Part shown: in pieces, positions 22,836 through 35,400 of the stretch
Layout of the letters: the number at the start of each line of letters is the position of its first letter
Numbering within the stretch: position 1 is the first letter of the stretch
Source of the DNA: Nematostella vectensis
Taxonomy: Eukaryota; Cnidaria; Anthozoa; Actiniaria; Edwardsiidae
Assembly: GCF_932526225.1 (NCBI RefSeq)
Contig: NC_064040.1
Location: forward strand, 3,288,181 to 3,352,180
Length of the DNA stretch: 64,000 nt
Reading direction: 5' to 3'
Translations under genes and position numbers: made by a program
The notes under the pieces: model-generated
What the model saw: only the letters and a program-made list of their open reading frames with translations
Database searches by the model: none
What the model was told of the DNA's origin: nothing

Positions 22836-24986
22836 TCATTTATGGTGCAGGGATGTTGTGTAGGCCATGGCTTCCTGTGCAATGGATCGTGACGTCATTT
22901 CCGGCGAGTGAAGCACCCATCGAAGATAGACCGAGATCAGAGCTGTAGCGACGCCGGTGATGTGAGACTCGCAGCCCTCTGTAGTAATCCATAGATAGGT
23001 TAGGCTTAGATGAATAATCCGTGCATGGTATAGAAGCGAATGGGCTTTTACTATGATTTTCAGTTTCTGCGAACTTTTGTCATTAATTCCCAACCACTTT
23101 CTGGCTGCTGTCATTCAAACTAACAGAATTGCATTTCGTGCTTTTTGCTTTCTAGCACATTGTGGTAAGGTGGCGTGATTGGAAACCATTATTTAAGTGC
23201 TGACCAATGAAAACGCTACGAAGATTTTCGATGAAAAAAAGCCAAGAGACGATTTAGCTGTTGGAAATCAACAGAAAAAAAAATGCACTGCCACTTCTAG
23301 ATAGGAATACGCGCAAGATCGGTACCTAACAAATAGATCTAATTTTTTGCGTGCGTCAGTATTCTTAGAGATGCACAGTTTACGTCGAGGGGGCATGAAT
23401 TAATGAATGCAAGGCAGTCTCGCTTCATTTTCTGTTTCTTGTTCACTGGACTGGTAGATCAAGACCCAAGAAAAGCCCCAAGGGTCAAGAAAGGGGGTGG
23501 ACAAATTAGGAAATGAAAATAAAAAGGGGCGGGTAATACAATGAATTCGTACCAGAAATCCATCGAAATTGGGTTTGGACCCAGCCCCCCTCCCCCCTGG
23601 ATCACGTCAAACGTCTAACTATACCAGTGGGGCCCATACCTTCTAGTTCCTTGACGGTCAGGAGGGATCTTGTTGCTCTGCTGTGGCTGGTTTGATACCT
23701 GAGGCGAAATTACACATAAAATGAGTGGAAAGACACACTGGAAGGTGTCCGTTTTATGGGGGTTGTATGCTTAATGGTGTCCTCAATACGGAGGTTCCAC
23801 TGTATTAACTTTGAAAAAAAGTCAGGGGAAGTATTTGTTGTATGGAGTTTGTCGCTTAATGAAGTTCCTGGTATAATCTTGGTAAAACAGTCAGGGAAAG
23901 GGTCCGTTATAAAGAGGTTCTTGTGTATAACGTTACTGAAGAATCATCTTACTTACAAGACACCACCAGCTTCATTCAACAAGGCGTCATAATTCGGGTC
24001 ACCATAGCAACCATTAGGCATCTGCCAGCGGAGCAGCCTTCCCATTCTTTTGAACGAGAGGAACTGGGAATAGCCTAGCAAACCGCACACCGCGGACATC
24101 TCTAAGTAGAGGTCAACTTCCTGTTGTGTTTTACCGCGCATGCGCTCAAGGGCGAGCATCTGATAGAATGTATCTGCGCAAATTCTGTCATACACTGGTC
24201 TCAGGCTTGCGGGCTCATTTGCGAGACGTAGTCTATCTTGAAACGCCTTAATGCAACCTGAGAATAACGATGAAAAGGTAAAAAAACAAGTTTAAATCAC
24301 TTTCACGCGGGCCGTAAGGCACTGGCATCCCCCCATTCCCCTTCCCCCCTCCCCCAGTGAAGCCAAGTAGTGTTTTTTTTTTTCAGAAACCTCGTTCCCA
24401 GGCCGCTCTCCCATTCCCTGTTATTTGTCTCAGCGGCCAGTGGTGAAAAACGCAAGACTAGTTCCCTTTTTGTTTTGAAATGGCGGCTTTTCATCGGCGA
24501 ACTGCCACATTTTGGCGAATGCTAAGAGAACTAGCGCAAAGCTAGGCTATAATGTTTAATGTTTCTTTATTACTCCCTCGTTATCAAGCAAATCCGTCAT
24601 CTTTTGTACAGTATGGTTTTAATGCTGTACAGTAAGTCAAAACAGCGACTTAAGTCAGCCTTTCGTATCTTTACTCGAACGATTAAACACCACTTTTTGC
24701 CAGAGCACGCGGAACTGTCGGCTCAGCGCCAACAGGAAAGAAAGAGGGCCCTGGGAACTAGGTTGATTTTTTAACAGTTATTTCAGTAGAGGTAAATGCC
24801 CAAATATCATGCTGTTTTTCTAAATAGTATAAAGGGCCCGGGAGAGAGCGAGGGAAACCTATGATAGTCTAAAACGTTAGGGTATCGTTCTCTTTTTCGA
24901 TGTCGGCCAGCAAAAATATTCTTAAATAGCGGAATTGATCGAGCGTTTTCAAAACAAGACTTCTTGGTATCCTATTCTGTTATGAC

Positions 24987-25044
<58 letters not shown>

Positions 25045-25053
25045 ATCAAACAA

Positions 25054-25085
<32 letters not shown>

Positions 25086-26265
25086 ATTGCTTTTTACCTC
25101 TCTCTTCGCCAAACATGAAGTACAATGCTTGGTGCGTAAGTTCATAACCTAGTGCACCAGGCCTTCTCATGGCTGTCCAGCACGCATCCGTCACGTTGCA
25201 GGTCTTACTACCAGGCCCTGCGCTACCAAAAAGTGCCTCCATACAGGGCTGAGGAGCCTGGGTTCCTGCTTTCTTGTCGTTGAAGGCGAGATGGCGTTTG
25301 GGAGCTTTGCTTAATTTTCTGAACCGCCGAACAACACTCCAGGTTTTACTGACAACAAATCCGACCTGTTGGTAGTATACGCGATCGGATTTTTGCAGAA
25401 AAGGAAGTATCTCAGGGATAAGCTTTGATACTCTGTGAGCTAGACCTTTTATTCTATGGAGTACCCAGGGGTGGTGTTCTTGGACCTCTGGATCTTGTAA
25501 AGTTTGAAGCAACACTCCTTGAAAGAAACGGGAAAAAGTTAGAAATGACAGGACGCATTATAAAACATCTATGTGACTTCCCGAAGAGGGCGCAAGCCTG
25601 AGAAGATTAAGTAACAAGCCTAAGAAGATAAAGTAACAAGCCTAAGAAGATAAAGTAACAAGCCTAAGAAGATAAAGGAACAAGCCCAAGAAGATAAAGG
25701 AACAAGCCTAAGAAGATAAAGTAACAAGCCTAAGAAGATAAAGGAACAAGCCCAAGAAGATAAAGTAACAAGCCTAAGAAGATAGTAAAGAAATGCCCCA
25801 AGAGAGGAGAAGACACTCCTCACTTTCACCATGTATCTTAATTTTATCCAAAATAGGCCAATTGCATTTTGGTGATATTCAAAACTGTATGTAGCAGGCT
25901 TAAACTAGAAATATAATCAGTATTCCGAATATATAACGCCTATGGAGTCTAAAGAATAGCATTATTGCTAGAAGTTAGATTGGAAAACTTATCCTTATTC
26001 GTCAGAAACGTTTTTCTCGCACAAAGACCAGACACACTCTCTTTAGAGATACGGGTGCATCTAGTGATCTACCTTCAGCCATTCGCAAGCCAAGCACAGC
26101 ATCAAGATTAATGCTCGACATTTCGCGTTCAAGGAAATCGAGCACTCTCTCAAACGACTGCACAAGTGGCGACACAGTCCCGCGGGCCTCGGGAATTTGC
26201 GGGACGACGAACTGGACATTGCAGAACCAGCACAAGCAGACTAAAGCTATGAGTCCTGGTTTCAT
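22836..26265 (-). CDS. C16orf89: C16orf89-like secreted protein, copy A (no C-terminal anchor)
   Basis: Exons on the minus strand: 26265-26073, 25517-25098, 24257-23957, 23698-23640, 22978-22836; 371 residues. Intron phases are 1, 1, 2, 1, as in copies B and C. The protein starts with a signal peptide (MKPGLIALVCLCWFCNVQFV) and carries NLDAVLGLRMAEG, a C...C...DACW cysteine set, GYELTHQALYFMFGEERGC, a DLYLE...CGLLGYSQFLS...GCYGD segment and GCESHITGVATALISVYLRW. These match the vertebrate C16orf89 family (DUF4735; UPF0764), a secreted, thyroid-enriched protein of unknown biochemical role. The tail after YLRW is short and polar, without the membrane helix seen in B and C. The length is close to the human protein. 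Confidence 0.85.
23640..23698 (-). CDS. C16orf89: Micro-exon 4 of C16orf89-like copy A
   Basis: This 59-nt exon was found from the phase gap between exons 3 (phase 2) and 5. It encodes YQTSHSRATRSLLTVKELE between CAG and gtatgg. The same position in copy B is 29437-29492 (56 nt, KLLSMKTMRSLLVEKALE) and in copy C 32781-32830 (50 nt). Confidence 0.75.
24984..25085. repeat. (CAAT)n followed by (CAGC)n microsatellites
   Basis: About twelve CAAT units are followed by about six CAGC units, starting 13 nt inside intron 2 of copy A as read on the minus strand. Minus-strand read-through of the donor gives an artefactual GWLAGWLAG tail. Confidence 0.95.
25590..25790. repeat. 22-bp tandem repeat (AACAAGCCTAAGAAGATAAA)
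   Basis: About eight copies of a 22-bp unit, AACAAGCCTAAGAAGATAAA plus two bases, lie in intron 1 of copy A. A 70-codon hydrophobic open frame on the minus strand is created by the repeat. Confidence 0.9.
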
Positions 26266-28760
26266 TGTATAGTGAGTGTAGACTCAATAGTGCTAGGTTC
26301 AGATGAAATAGCGTCCCATAGCAAAGCAAGACCAGAAACACGTCAAACTAACGTGTGCTTTTAAAAGCATAGGAAATAGTTTGCAAAATAAGTGGTGTAT
26401 TTATTCATTCAGTTTGAAACGCCCACCCAATAGACAGAGTATGCCATTTGTGATTTGTAGATAAAAATCAGATAAATGCGCGCGAAAATTCATAATATTC
26501 TAAAACTTTTACCAGAACAAGCTTAGTTATTATAACTAGTTCGACCAAATCCTATGGTAAATCCTACCTGGGAAGATTATTTACTTTAGGATAGAAATTT
26601 TCACTCGCGGGAGAAATATGACGTGTGTTAAATGACGCTGTGTTTCGCCCGAAGGAAGGATATGATGTCGGCAACTAGTCAAGGGTTGACAGATACGATT
26701 ACTTTACTTTAAGTGTCTCTGCCAGCCGCCATTTTGTCATCCTAACAAAATACAAAACTTGGCTTAGAGGCTATAGAGATATTTCTTAATGCATTTTGTA
26801 ATAAATTATACAACTTTGTTTTCAAATTGGTTATTACTTTTTTGTATCACATAATTTGTGTGAAAACAATTTAGTGAAAACAATGAAGTCCGGTTGACTA
26901 GAGCCCTTTAATATTTTTCATCCAGCTGTTCTCGAGAGCTTCAAGTACACATGGAGGCTATAAACGTCTCATCTATTTTCATCCAGGCCTAATGGTTTGG
27001 CGAATTAAGTGAAACTTAGTCTGGGTACTTGCGTTAAAAGATATAAATGGTTTCATTAATGACATGTTTAGGTTGTTAAACGTTTTTTCTTTCCGTTTCT
27101 TCAAATTCATGTTTCTTCACTGAAGGGAAAAGATACTTTCATAATTGCTTGAATTGCTTTCTGTAAGTGTTTTTCATAATTTTATTGCGGAAGCTGTTCT
27201 TTTTTTGTTGCAATATAAACACTTTGAATTCGAAAACGAAAATAGGAATGTTGAGACTAGAGTAATTCTTGGCAAACTATTCTTAGTTTGGGTTTGACAT
27301 TTAGGGGTACAGAAAAAGTACACGAAAAACGCCAAAGACGTGGACTAGGCGTGAAAAGCAACCACTTAGGGTAGTGGCGGAAAGGGATTTCATATTCTTC
27401 AAGGCAAACACGGCTGGATTCGTGACTTCACTACTTATGAGGTTATAAATATTTCTTTTTGAGAAATGGGGTTCGCTGTTTGCTTTCAAGAAGATTTGAT
27501 GGATTTTGTTTTGTATCCACGTCCTTTCCTGCCCCTTTCCATGACTTCATTACATATGAGGTCAGGAAAGTTTCTTTTAGGGTGGTGAATTCTTAATTTT
27601 TTTTTAATCACTAGTATCATAGATATACTGTATTTTTCCAGGATACAAGCGGCAATAGAAATCAAGAGCCCGGCTTGGCTATCCAGTATACATAATAACA
27701 GGTCCGTTCAGGTCCCTCATCAATGGGTTACCGAAACACTGTAAATTCCAACGTTCTAGAATTCAAGAATGAGCCCGGAGTTATCACTTAAGTACGTGAT
27801 GCGAGCCCACTTGAAATGGAGTTCGAGATTGATCCTTTCCATTAAAATGTGAGTAAAGTATAGCAAAGATTAAACTTGACGGATTTATAAGAGCACATTT
27901 ATATCAAAGCTGCTTCCGCGCAATGCACGACTCCACGAGGGGTGTCGCTAATACGCCCACGTGTTTCGTGCAAGCGATGGGGCCACTCTTCCGGATCACA
28001 TAACGTCTCTTGTAAATGGAACACAGAGACAATTTACTGCGGCTTTCATTGATCTGCGAACTCTCGAGGCAATTTCCAGCTGATATTAATATGTCACAAT
28101 TTGGCGTCTATTTGAATGTAGCTGAGTGATTCGACGCCTGTACTCGCTAGTGCCACGAATATTCTTAAATGAAAACGTTATCTAGCGCCAACAACTGAAT
28201 AGTTTTCTTGTCTGATGCCGCATGCTGGCATAACCAGACGCGCTAAAAGTTAGTACAAGGCAACTGTCAAAGATAATACAAGGCAACCTTGCCAAAGCGG
28301 TATCTCTAGTTTATCTGTTAATAAAAGAAGGCAACAACGTATATACATTGAGAATATAACTATTTAATCAAAGTAGTGGTTTACAAATCAATTTTTGATA
28401 ACTTTAAGCTATGAACAATCGAACAGCTTTTAAATGGCCAGCCTTCTTTGGGGCCGGAGGTGACCTCGAGTGAGCACTCGACATAAAACGACCGTAGAGT
28501 TTTAAGGCGATTACCGAAAATAAATGTACCTCTCGTAGGATGGTCAGCATCCAAACGGTCATCTTACGTTAGAATTTTAGCCTTATAAGGCGATTACAAT
28601 ACATCCTAGACAAATACTCATATCAGGCAGGCTGTCACACTTGGTAGGGCAAGTTCACTTAGTCTACCTAGACTATTACGATTTTTTCTATAAAAATATT
28701 CTTTTAACGCGTCAATTTTTTGTGCATAGAGAACTAAATTCCCTTTTATAATCCCCCTAT
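26266..28760. other. 2.5-kb spacer between C16orf89-like copies A and B; no gene seen
   Basis: AT-rich, single-copy-looking DNA. It must contain the promoter of copy A (start codon at 26265, minus strand) and the end of the copy B transcript. No convincing open frame, RNA gene or transposon end was identified. Confidence 0.5.
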
Positions 28761-28766
28761 TTTATT
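28761..28766 (-). terminator. Candidate poly(A) signal of C16orf89-like copy B
   Basis: TTTATT on the plus strand (AATAAA on the minus strand) lies about 55 nt beyond the stop codon of copy B. Confidence 0.5.
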
Positions 28767-28820
28767 AGATACATCTATTACAAAAAAGTGTAATTCCTCT
28801 GCAAGGAGAAAATTGACTAA

Positions 28821-31462
28821 CTATATAGTATGACCTCTCTTTTTAAAATATCTGAAATGTGGTGAAAATTTGCGAACTTTCCAAGTAACCACTGCAAGTG
28901 CTGAAAGAGAAACACAGACAATAGCTAACTCCGGAACTTTCGATGATCCCAGAGTATTTTCAGTGTTTAAGGCAGCACCTGCCAACTGTTCATGAGAGCC
29001 CATTATATGGCGAAGAAAGAGAGGCCCTTCCTTGTTGGTTGATTTTCTGACTTGCTCAGCCTCAGATAAGCCATCAAACATGGGGCTTTGTTTCTGTGGG
29101 GCATTGTGCACAAGCCATCGCAAGTACACCCCTAGTAGCCCCGTAGCCACTCCAGTAATATGAGACATGCACCCATCTAAAGGAAAAAATGAGTAGAGAT
29201 TTTTTAATAATCTTTGTTTGTAAGGAACAGCAAAGACAGAAGGAAAGTGCATGCTTGGGTCAGGCGGTGTCAAGATTTCAGGATCAGAATTCATTTGGAG
29301 CACTTGCATAGAGTTTTGGCCAAATAAAAGCTGAGCAAATCTTATCAAAATTGCCTCAAATCTAGCAAAAAACTGAAACACAGGTTTCTTAAAAACTTTT
29401 AAAAATTTAACACAATAATTTCAGAATGTAGTTTACCTTCAAGGGCCTTTTCAACCAGCAAGGATCGCATTGTCTTCATACTCAAGAGTTTCCTACAAAA
29501 CAAAGAAAATAAATATTTATTTAAAAAATGGTAAATTGAAGATACTTTCAAGAAACTAAACAGATATTGAGAAAGTCTAACCTGGCACTTGCGACTTGTT
29601 TAATGTCTCGTCTGCTTATTTCCTCATACTGCGGGATCCGGCCATATATCCTGCCCTTGTCATACGATATGTCATAGACGTCTCTATCATCATTGCTCTC
29701 ATCATCGCCATAGCAACCCTTAGCATTCTGCCAGCTTAGAATATTTTTTAATCTATTCTTAGAAAGGAACCTGGAGTACCCCATCATCCCGCAGACCATT
29801 GCTTGCTCCATATACAAATCCCGCCCATCTGAGTTGGGGTGCTTCTCGAACTCTACCATCTGCGGGTACATACTGGCACAAATGCGGTCATATACTTGCT
29901 GGAGACCAGTACCACTCTTGGACTTTTTAATCTTTTCATCAAGCTTGTTTCTACAACCTGGTTAACAAATAAAATGATTTTTAAGCAAGAAGATACTAAG
30001 TTTACTTTATGACAAAATAATGGCAGATCAAAATTCTTTAATTATTCACACTTGTCATATTTATGGAACTTAAACAATGACATCTTTGGATGATGAACAC
30101 AACCATAAGAAGAGGGTCTTACGCTACTGCAGCACTATCAGGTTTCTTATGTTTACATGCATGAGGCAGCAAATAAGTCTTCTTTCACTGGGTTAGGACA
30201 AGACTTTAAAAAGAAGAAAAACAACTACTTCCAGTTGTCCCTGTCTTTGACAAAGGTGTTTGCTTAAGCTCTCTACTATATAGTACACACCTTGCGTCTC
30301 TCCTAGCAACAGGAATAGAGCTTGATGCGTGAGAGTATAGCCTCCTGCACCCTTAAACATCATCATCCTCCAACAGCTATCAGATAGCCGACACGGAACT
30401 TTGATTTCTCCAGTTCCTGACATTTCCTCCATGCATTTATCACTTGTGTCTTCATCAAATTCTATGCTCTCTCTCTTGTTCACAGGGACAATGAGTGCCA
30501 CATCTAGTTTTCTAAAGGCTTTGAATTCAAGCCAAGGACCCGATACTTGTTTCTTGAACCGATGGAAGTATGCAGGATTGTGCTTCTGAAGATAGGGTAA
30601 AGCTCTTTTGGAAATTTGACCAGCTCGAGTCCAAAGTGCTCTGATAGAATTGAAATCCCTTCTGCTCAAGAACACCTTTCCCCCTTTAAACTCTTCCAAT
30701 ATTTTTTTAAGTGACCCTATTAAAAACAAAATAAAAATTAAACATTTATTATAGAGTAATACAATAAAAATTGTGAATTTCATTGGGTTTAATCCTTTTG
30801 TAAACATCAATTTCATCGCCAAAACATCAAAGCACACTAACAAGTGAAATTAAATTGAATCTAATGCATTCAAATCGAATTTTATTTGCTTGATCGGCTA
30901 TAAAAAAATCAGCCGATAAATAATTTGATATAAAAAGAAAGTAATTATAAAGATATAATTAAGCTAATCTATTATTGATTACCTATACGGTATCAATAAT
31001 GATTAGGTTTCTGGTTTCTCTCAATGTGATAAACAGGTCAGTCATATTGAAAGTATCATATCCCTAATCTTTTGTTAAAAAAATAGCGAACAAATGCAAT
31101 ATAGAATTCATGGACTAAAAGAAACATTAATAGAAATATCTTTAAAATAGTTTGTGGTGTATAAAAAATTGATATTCAAACTTTAAATTTAAGTATATAT
31201 ATTTCAATCAGTAAAACTTAAGCTATCAGCAACTTTTCGAGCTATAACTTACTCATCTCTTACCTTCGGCCACGCGTAAACCATAGACTCCATCTAAGTT
31301 GACCGTCTTGTGATCGTGGTCATAAAAAGTCAGGACTCTATTCAAAGCGTCCAGCAAATTGTTAGTGAGTTCCCTATCTTTATCGACTTGACTAGTGAAG
31401 GCGGTTGACCCAAAAGAGGCGGCCAAAAACAAAATAACGTAGCTGAAATTGTTTACACCCAT
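28821..31462 (-). CDS. C16orf89: C16orf89-like protein, copy B, with C-terminal membrane anchor
   Basis: Exons on the minus strand: 31462-31264, 30716-30291, 29957-29582, 29492-29437, 29176-28821; 470 residues, phases 1, 1, 2, 1. It has a signal peptide (MGVNNFSYVILFLAASFGST), VNLDGVYGLRVAEG, a cysteine set ending RLSDSCWRMM, GYTLTHQALFLLLGETQGC, DLYMEQAMVCGMMGYSRFLS, ILSWQNAKGCYGD and DGCMSHITGVATGLLGVYLRW. After a polar linker comes a hydrophobic helix (VPELAIVCVSLSALAVVTW) and a basic tail, predicting a type I membrane protein. Exon 3 has an acidic/Tyr/Arg insert (DDESNDDRDVYD...) not seen in A. This copy is the closest to the vertebrate family motifs. Confidence 0.87.
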
Positions 31463-31542
31463 AGTACATGAAGTCAGAAGTCACGACGCCAGCAAACAGA
31501 GTCTAGATCCATGTGTATGAAATTCTAGCAAGTCTTTTCGCC

Positions 31543-31550
31543 TATTTAAA
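31543..31550 (-). promoter_or_regulatory. TATA-like box of C16orf89-like copy B
   Basis: On the minus strand the sequence reads TTTAAATA, 81 nt before the start codon. This is a plausible core promoter position if the leader is about 50 nt. Confidence 0.35.
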
Positions 31551-32454
31551 CTCGGTTCGCCCACTTGATTGCTAATTCAATTCAAATTCCTGTCCCATGC
31601 AGATCGTTGCGGGGCGACCTCAAAGGGCTTCCGACAAAGCAAGAATTCTCTTTGTTTTTCTCGCCTACGCTGATAAATGACTGTTTAAGCAGTTGAAATA
31701 TAAATTGCGTGGGGTGTATACAGCTGCTTGGCCGTATCAATAGCCGGTAAAAGAGATCTTGAAGCCATCCGTCAGAAACAACAAACAGAATCGTTTCAGC
31801 AAAACAGGAACCTTTTCAAGAATTATATCTTGGTGACGTCATAGAGCACAGGGAGCCCAAGTATTAGCCTTAAATGCTGAGGGGGATAGCAAGGGCTGGA
31901 GGAACGGGATATGTCAGGCTAAATTCAAAAAGACCACGAGATCCTCTCTAAATTGCATTGTTTTTCAACACGCTCTCCAGGTCAACTTTAAAAATCAAGT
32001 GACATAGGAATTTCGGTAATATAAATCAAAACTAATTAATCTGAGTTCTGCTTCTACTGGGTGAGACTTGCTTAATGTAAAGAAATGCTTGCTACGCAGG
32101 CATTTGCACTTGGGTTTGTTATATTTTTATAGTTTTCAAAGAATGCCCCTCTCTAATAAACGCCTCCTATCTATTGACCATCTATTGACCATAGACATTT
32201 AATAAACGCCCCGGGCACTTATAAGATCATTTACGGTTGACTGGTTTTGAAAGTGGATGGTTAATTAAAATTGGGTGAATGTTTTTAATTCAGCCATAAA
32301 TCTATCTTATGGGTTAAAAAATGCAATTATTTTAATTCCTAAAATAATAAATTAGTTTCAACTCACACACAAATTTCTATAAATAGTAAATAAGTAACAT
32401 TTCAAAAACAATTATTCTAATTCCTATAAAAGGTAAATTCCTAGTTACAATTCA
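31551..32454. other. Spacer between C16orf89-like copies B and C; no gene seen
   Basis: About 0.9 kb of AT-rich sequence holding the upstream region of B and the 3' end of C. On the minus strand an ATTAAA variant signal occurs near 32331 (plus-strand TTTAAT), about 120 nt past the stop of C. Confidence 0.4.
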
Positions 32455-35400
32455 TCACATGATTCTCAGAAGAGAAATTACCCTGTATCTTAATCTTCTT
32501 TTAGACATTATGTACACTACTAGTGCAAGTATAACTATTACTGTGGAATATTTAATCCATGTATCAAATTTGTCAGCTTTCATATCATGCTCTGATTGAG
32601 TTCCTGTGCCCATAATATCATACAGCCAAAGGATGTACATCCCTAGGAGTCCCACAGCAACACCAGATATATGCAATTCACAGCCATCTGTGGAAGAAAA
32701 ATAGGCCCTAAGTTAGAAAAAATAACAGAATAACCAATATCTCTAGTTACACATACAAATCTTGATTAATATATAAAAACCTTTTAATGTTTTCGCCACT
32801 TTCAGCTTTCGCATAGTTGTTTTTGTTTCCCTGTGTAGCAAGACAATCATTAAGAATTATTAGAAATGCATGATCAAGCACAGCTGGTAAAAAATTCATA
32901 TAAGGTAGCAGAAAAACAGCAGGGAAAGCTAAAAAGAACAAAGGTGTCCAAACAGTAGGGAGATTAAATTAACACTGCCTTTTGTGCTCCTAGTTTCAAT
33001 GTCGCTGCCAGTATTAGTTCCGTACAGTAACTTTGCATGGTTGGGTCTGTGTAGGCAAAACACAACCTCTGAGGATGGCACCATATGATAGGTCAGCATC
33101 AAACTAAGATCTCCGAAAAGCTTTGTTTTAGAGCACATCCATATTGTATGTGCAGCTACATCTAGGTGTTTATCCAGTCAGTCACATGAAACATATTGCA
33201 ATCAGAGTGGTTACATAATATATGAAACTCAAGGGTGATTGCGGTCACTTGGATAAAAAACTTTTGTTTACTTTTAGGGCGATCAAGTTGTTTAGCAATT
33301 GCTTGGTTGCCTCTATCTTTCTAATTGCAAAAAAAAAACATGTTTAAACTAAACACTGTGACTAGGGGAAATTTTACTATAGGGGGGGTGAATAGGGGTA
33401 TGTAAATCCGCCGGTCCGCAACATTTTCGGGGCAAATCCATGGATCCGCAGATATTTTTAGATCCGCATGGTTTGACAGATAAACAATAGCATCGATTGA
33501 AATTCATTTAAAATCCGAAATTCGACCGTCAAAGCAGTCAAAATCCGAAATCCGTGCCCAAATTGTCAACAGATCCATGATCCGCTGTATTCCCAAAATC
33601 CACCATTCTGCTGAAATAATCATCAAAATCCGTAATCTGTGAGCATTTCAGGGCTGAATCCGCCGATACGCAAAACTATTACCACCCCCCTATAGGCCTG
33701 AATCAAAATAATTAAAATAAAATAATACCTCTTCGCCACCACAAAAACTAGAAAATATATATTATACATGTAGTCTGCTTACCAGGTATCCTCATCTTCA
33801 TACTCATCCTCTGGCTTCCTAATGATGTCGCCATGAAAACCAAAACAACCCTTAGGGTGCTGCCAGGCTAGGATTTGCTGTAGCTGCCGCAGGCTGAGGA
33901 ACTCCTCATATCCCAGCATGCTTCCAACTACACACTGCTCCAGGTACAGGTCCATGTCACCAAGGCTTTGATTGACACTTACAAAGACTTTTGCTTCTTG
34001 TGACTTCATTTGGGGATACATAAAGGCACAACGACTTGCAAAGAACTGATTAATGCCACCATAGAATTTCGATTTCTTTAACAAATTATTAATAACTTGT
34101 GTGCAGCCTATGAAAAAGACAAAATCATAAAAAAAGATTAAAATGAATAAAAGCTTATATGGCAGCCTATGAGTTTGATGCCAACTAAAAAAGATGTTGA
34201 GGGTGGTGATGATGAAGGTGATGATAACAGTTTTTATGAGTGATAGTATGTAAGGATATGATGATTATTGTTTAATATTAACAAAAAGATAACAGTTATG
34301 TTGATGAGATTATAGTGATTTTGGTTGTGGTGATGGAAGTAAGGCCTAGTTCATACGCCATCCTTCAAAGGGGCATTTCTAAAGCAAATACATGTGCCAA
34401 ATGAACGAGGTTGATTGTTTCATCTCCATTTGCATAAGGAACAGCACACGGAAAGAACAGCGTATGATCATGATTATGGTTTCAGATGTGGATGAGGATG
34501 ACGCTATGCTTGCAGTGATTTTATTTTTCTGCCTGCCAAGGGAGTATTTGCACCCCATGTGCCCACCCCATATGACCCACCCCATGTGCCCACCCCATAT
34601 GACCCACCCCATGTGCCCACCCCATATGACCCACCCCATGTGCCCACCCCATATGACCCACCCCATATGACCCACCCCATGTGCCCACCCCATATGACCC
34701 ACCCAATATGACCCACCCCATGTGCCCACCCCATATGACCCACCCAATATGACCCACCCCATATGACCCACCCCATATGACCCACCCCATGTGCCCACCC
34801 CATATGACCCACCCCATATGACCCACCCCATATGACCCACCCCATATGACCCACCCCATGTGACCCACCCCATATGACCCACCCCATATGACCCACCCCA
34901 TGTGCCCACCCCATATGACCCACCCCATGTGCCCACCCCATATGACCCACCCCATATGACCCACCCCATATGACCCACCCCATATGACCCACCCCATGTG
35001 CCCACCCCATATGACCCACCCAATATGACCCACCCCATATGACCCACCCCATATGACCCACCCCATGTGCCCACCCCATATGACCCACCCCATATGACCC
35101 ACCCCATGTGCCCACCCCATATGACCCACCCCATGTGCCCACCCCATATGACCCACCCCATATGACCCACCCCATGTGCCCACCCCATATGACCCACCCA
35201 ATATGACCCACCCCATGTGCCCACCCCATATGACCCACCCCATATGACCCACCCCATATGACCCACCCCATGTGCCCACCTCATATGACCCACCCCATGT
35301 GCCCACCCCATATGACCCACCCCATATGACCCACCCCATGTGCCCACCTCATATGACCCACCCCATGTGCCCAAACCATATGACCCACCCCATGTGCCCA

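Noticed and set aside
23745-23930. Possible pogo-like MITE end (ACGGAGGTTCCACTGTA)
   Set aside because: Only one plausible terminus is visible; no matching inverted end or target duplication was found within intron 3 of C16orf89-like copy A.
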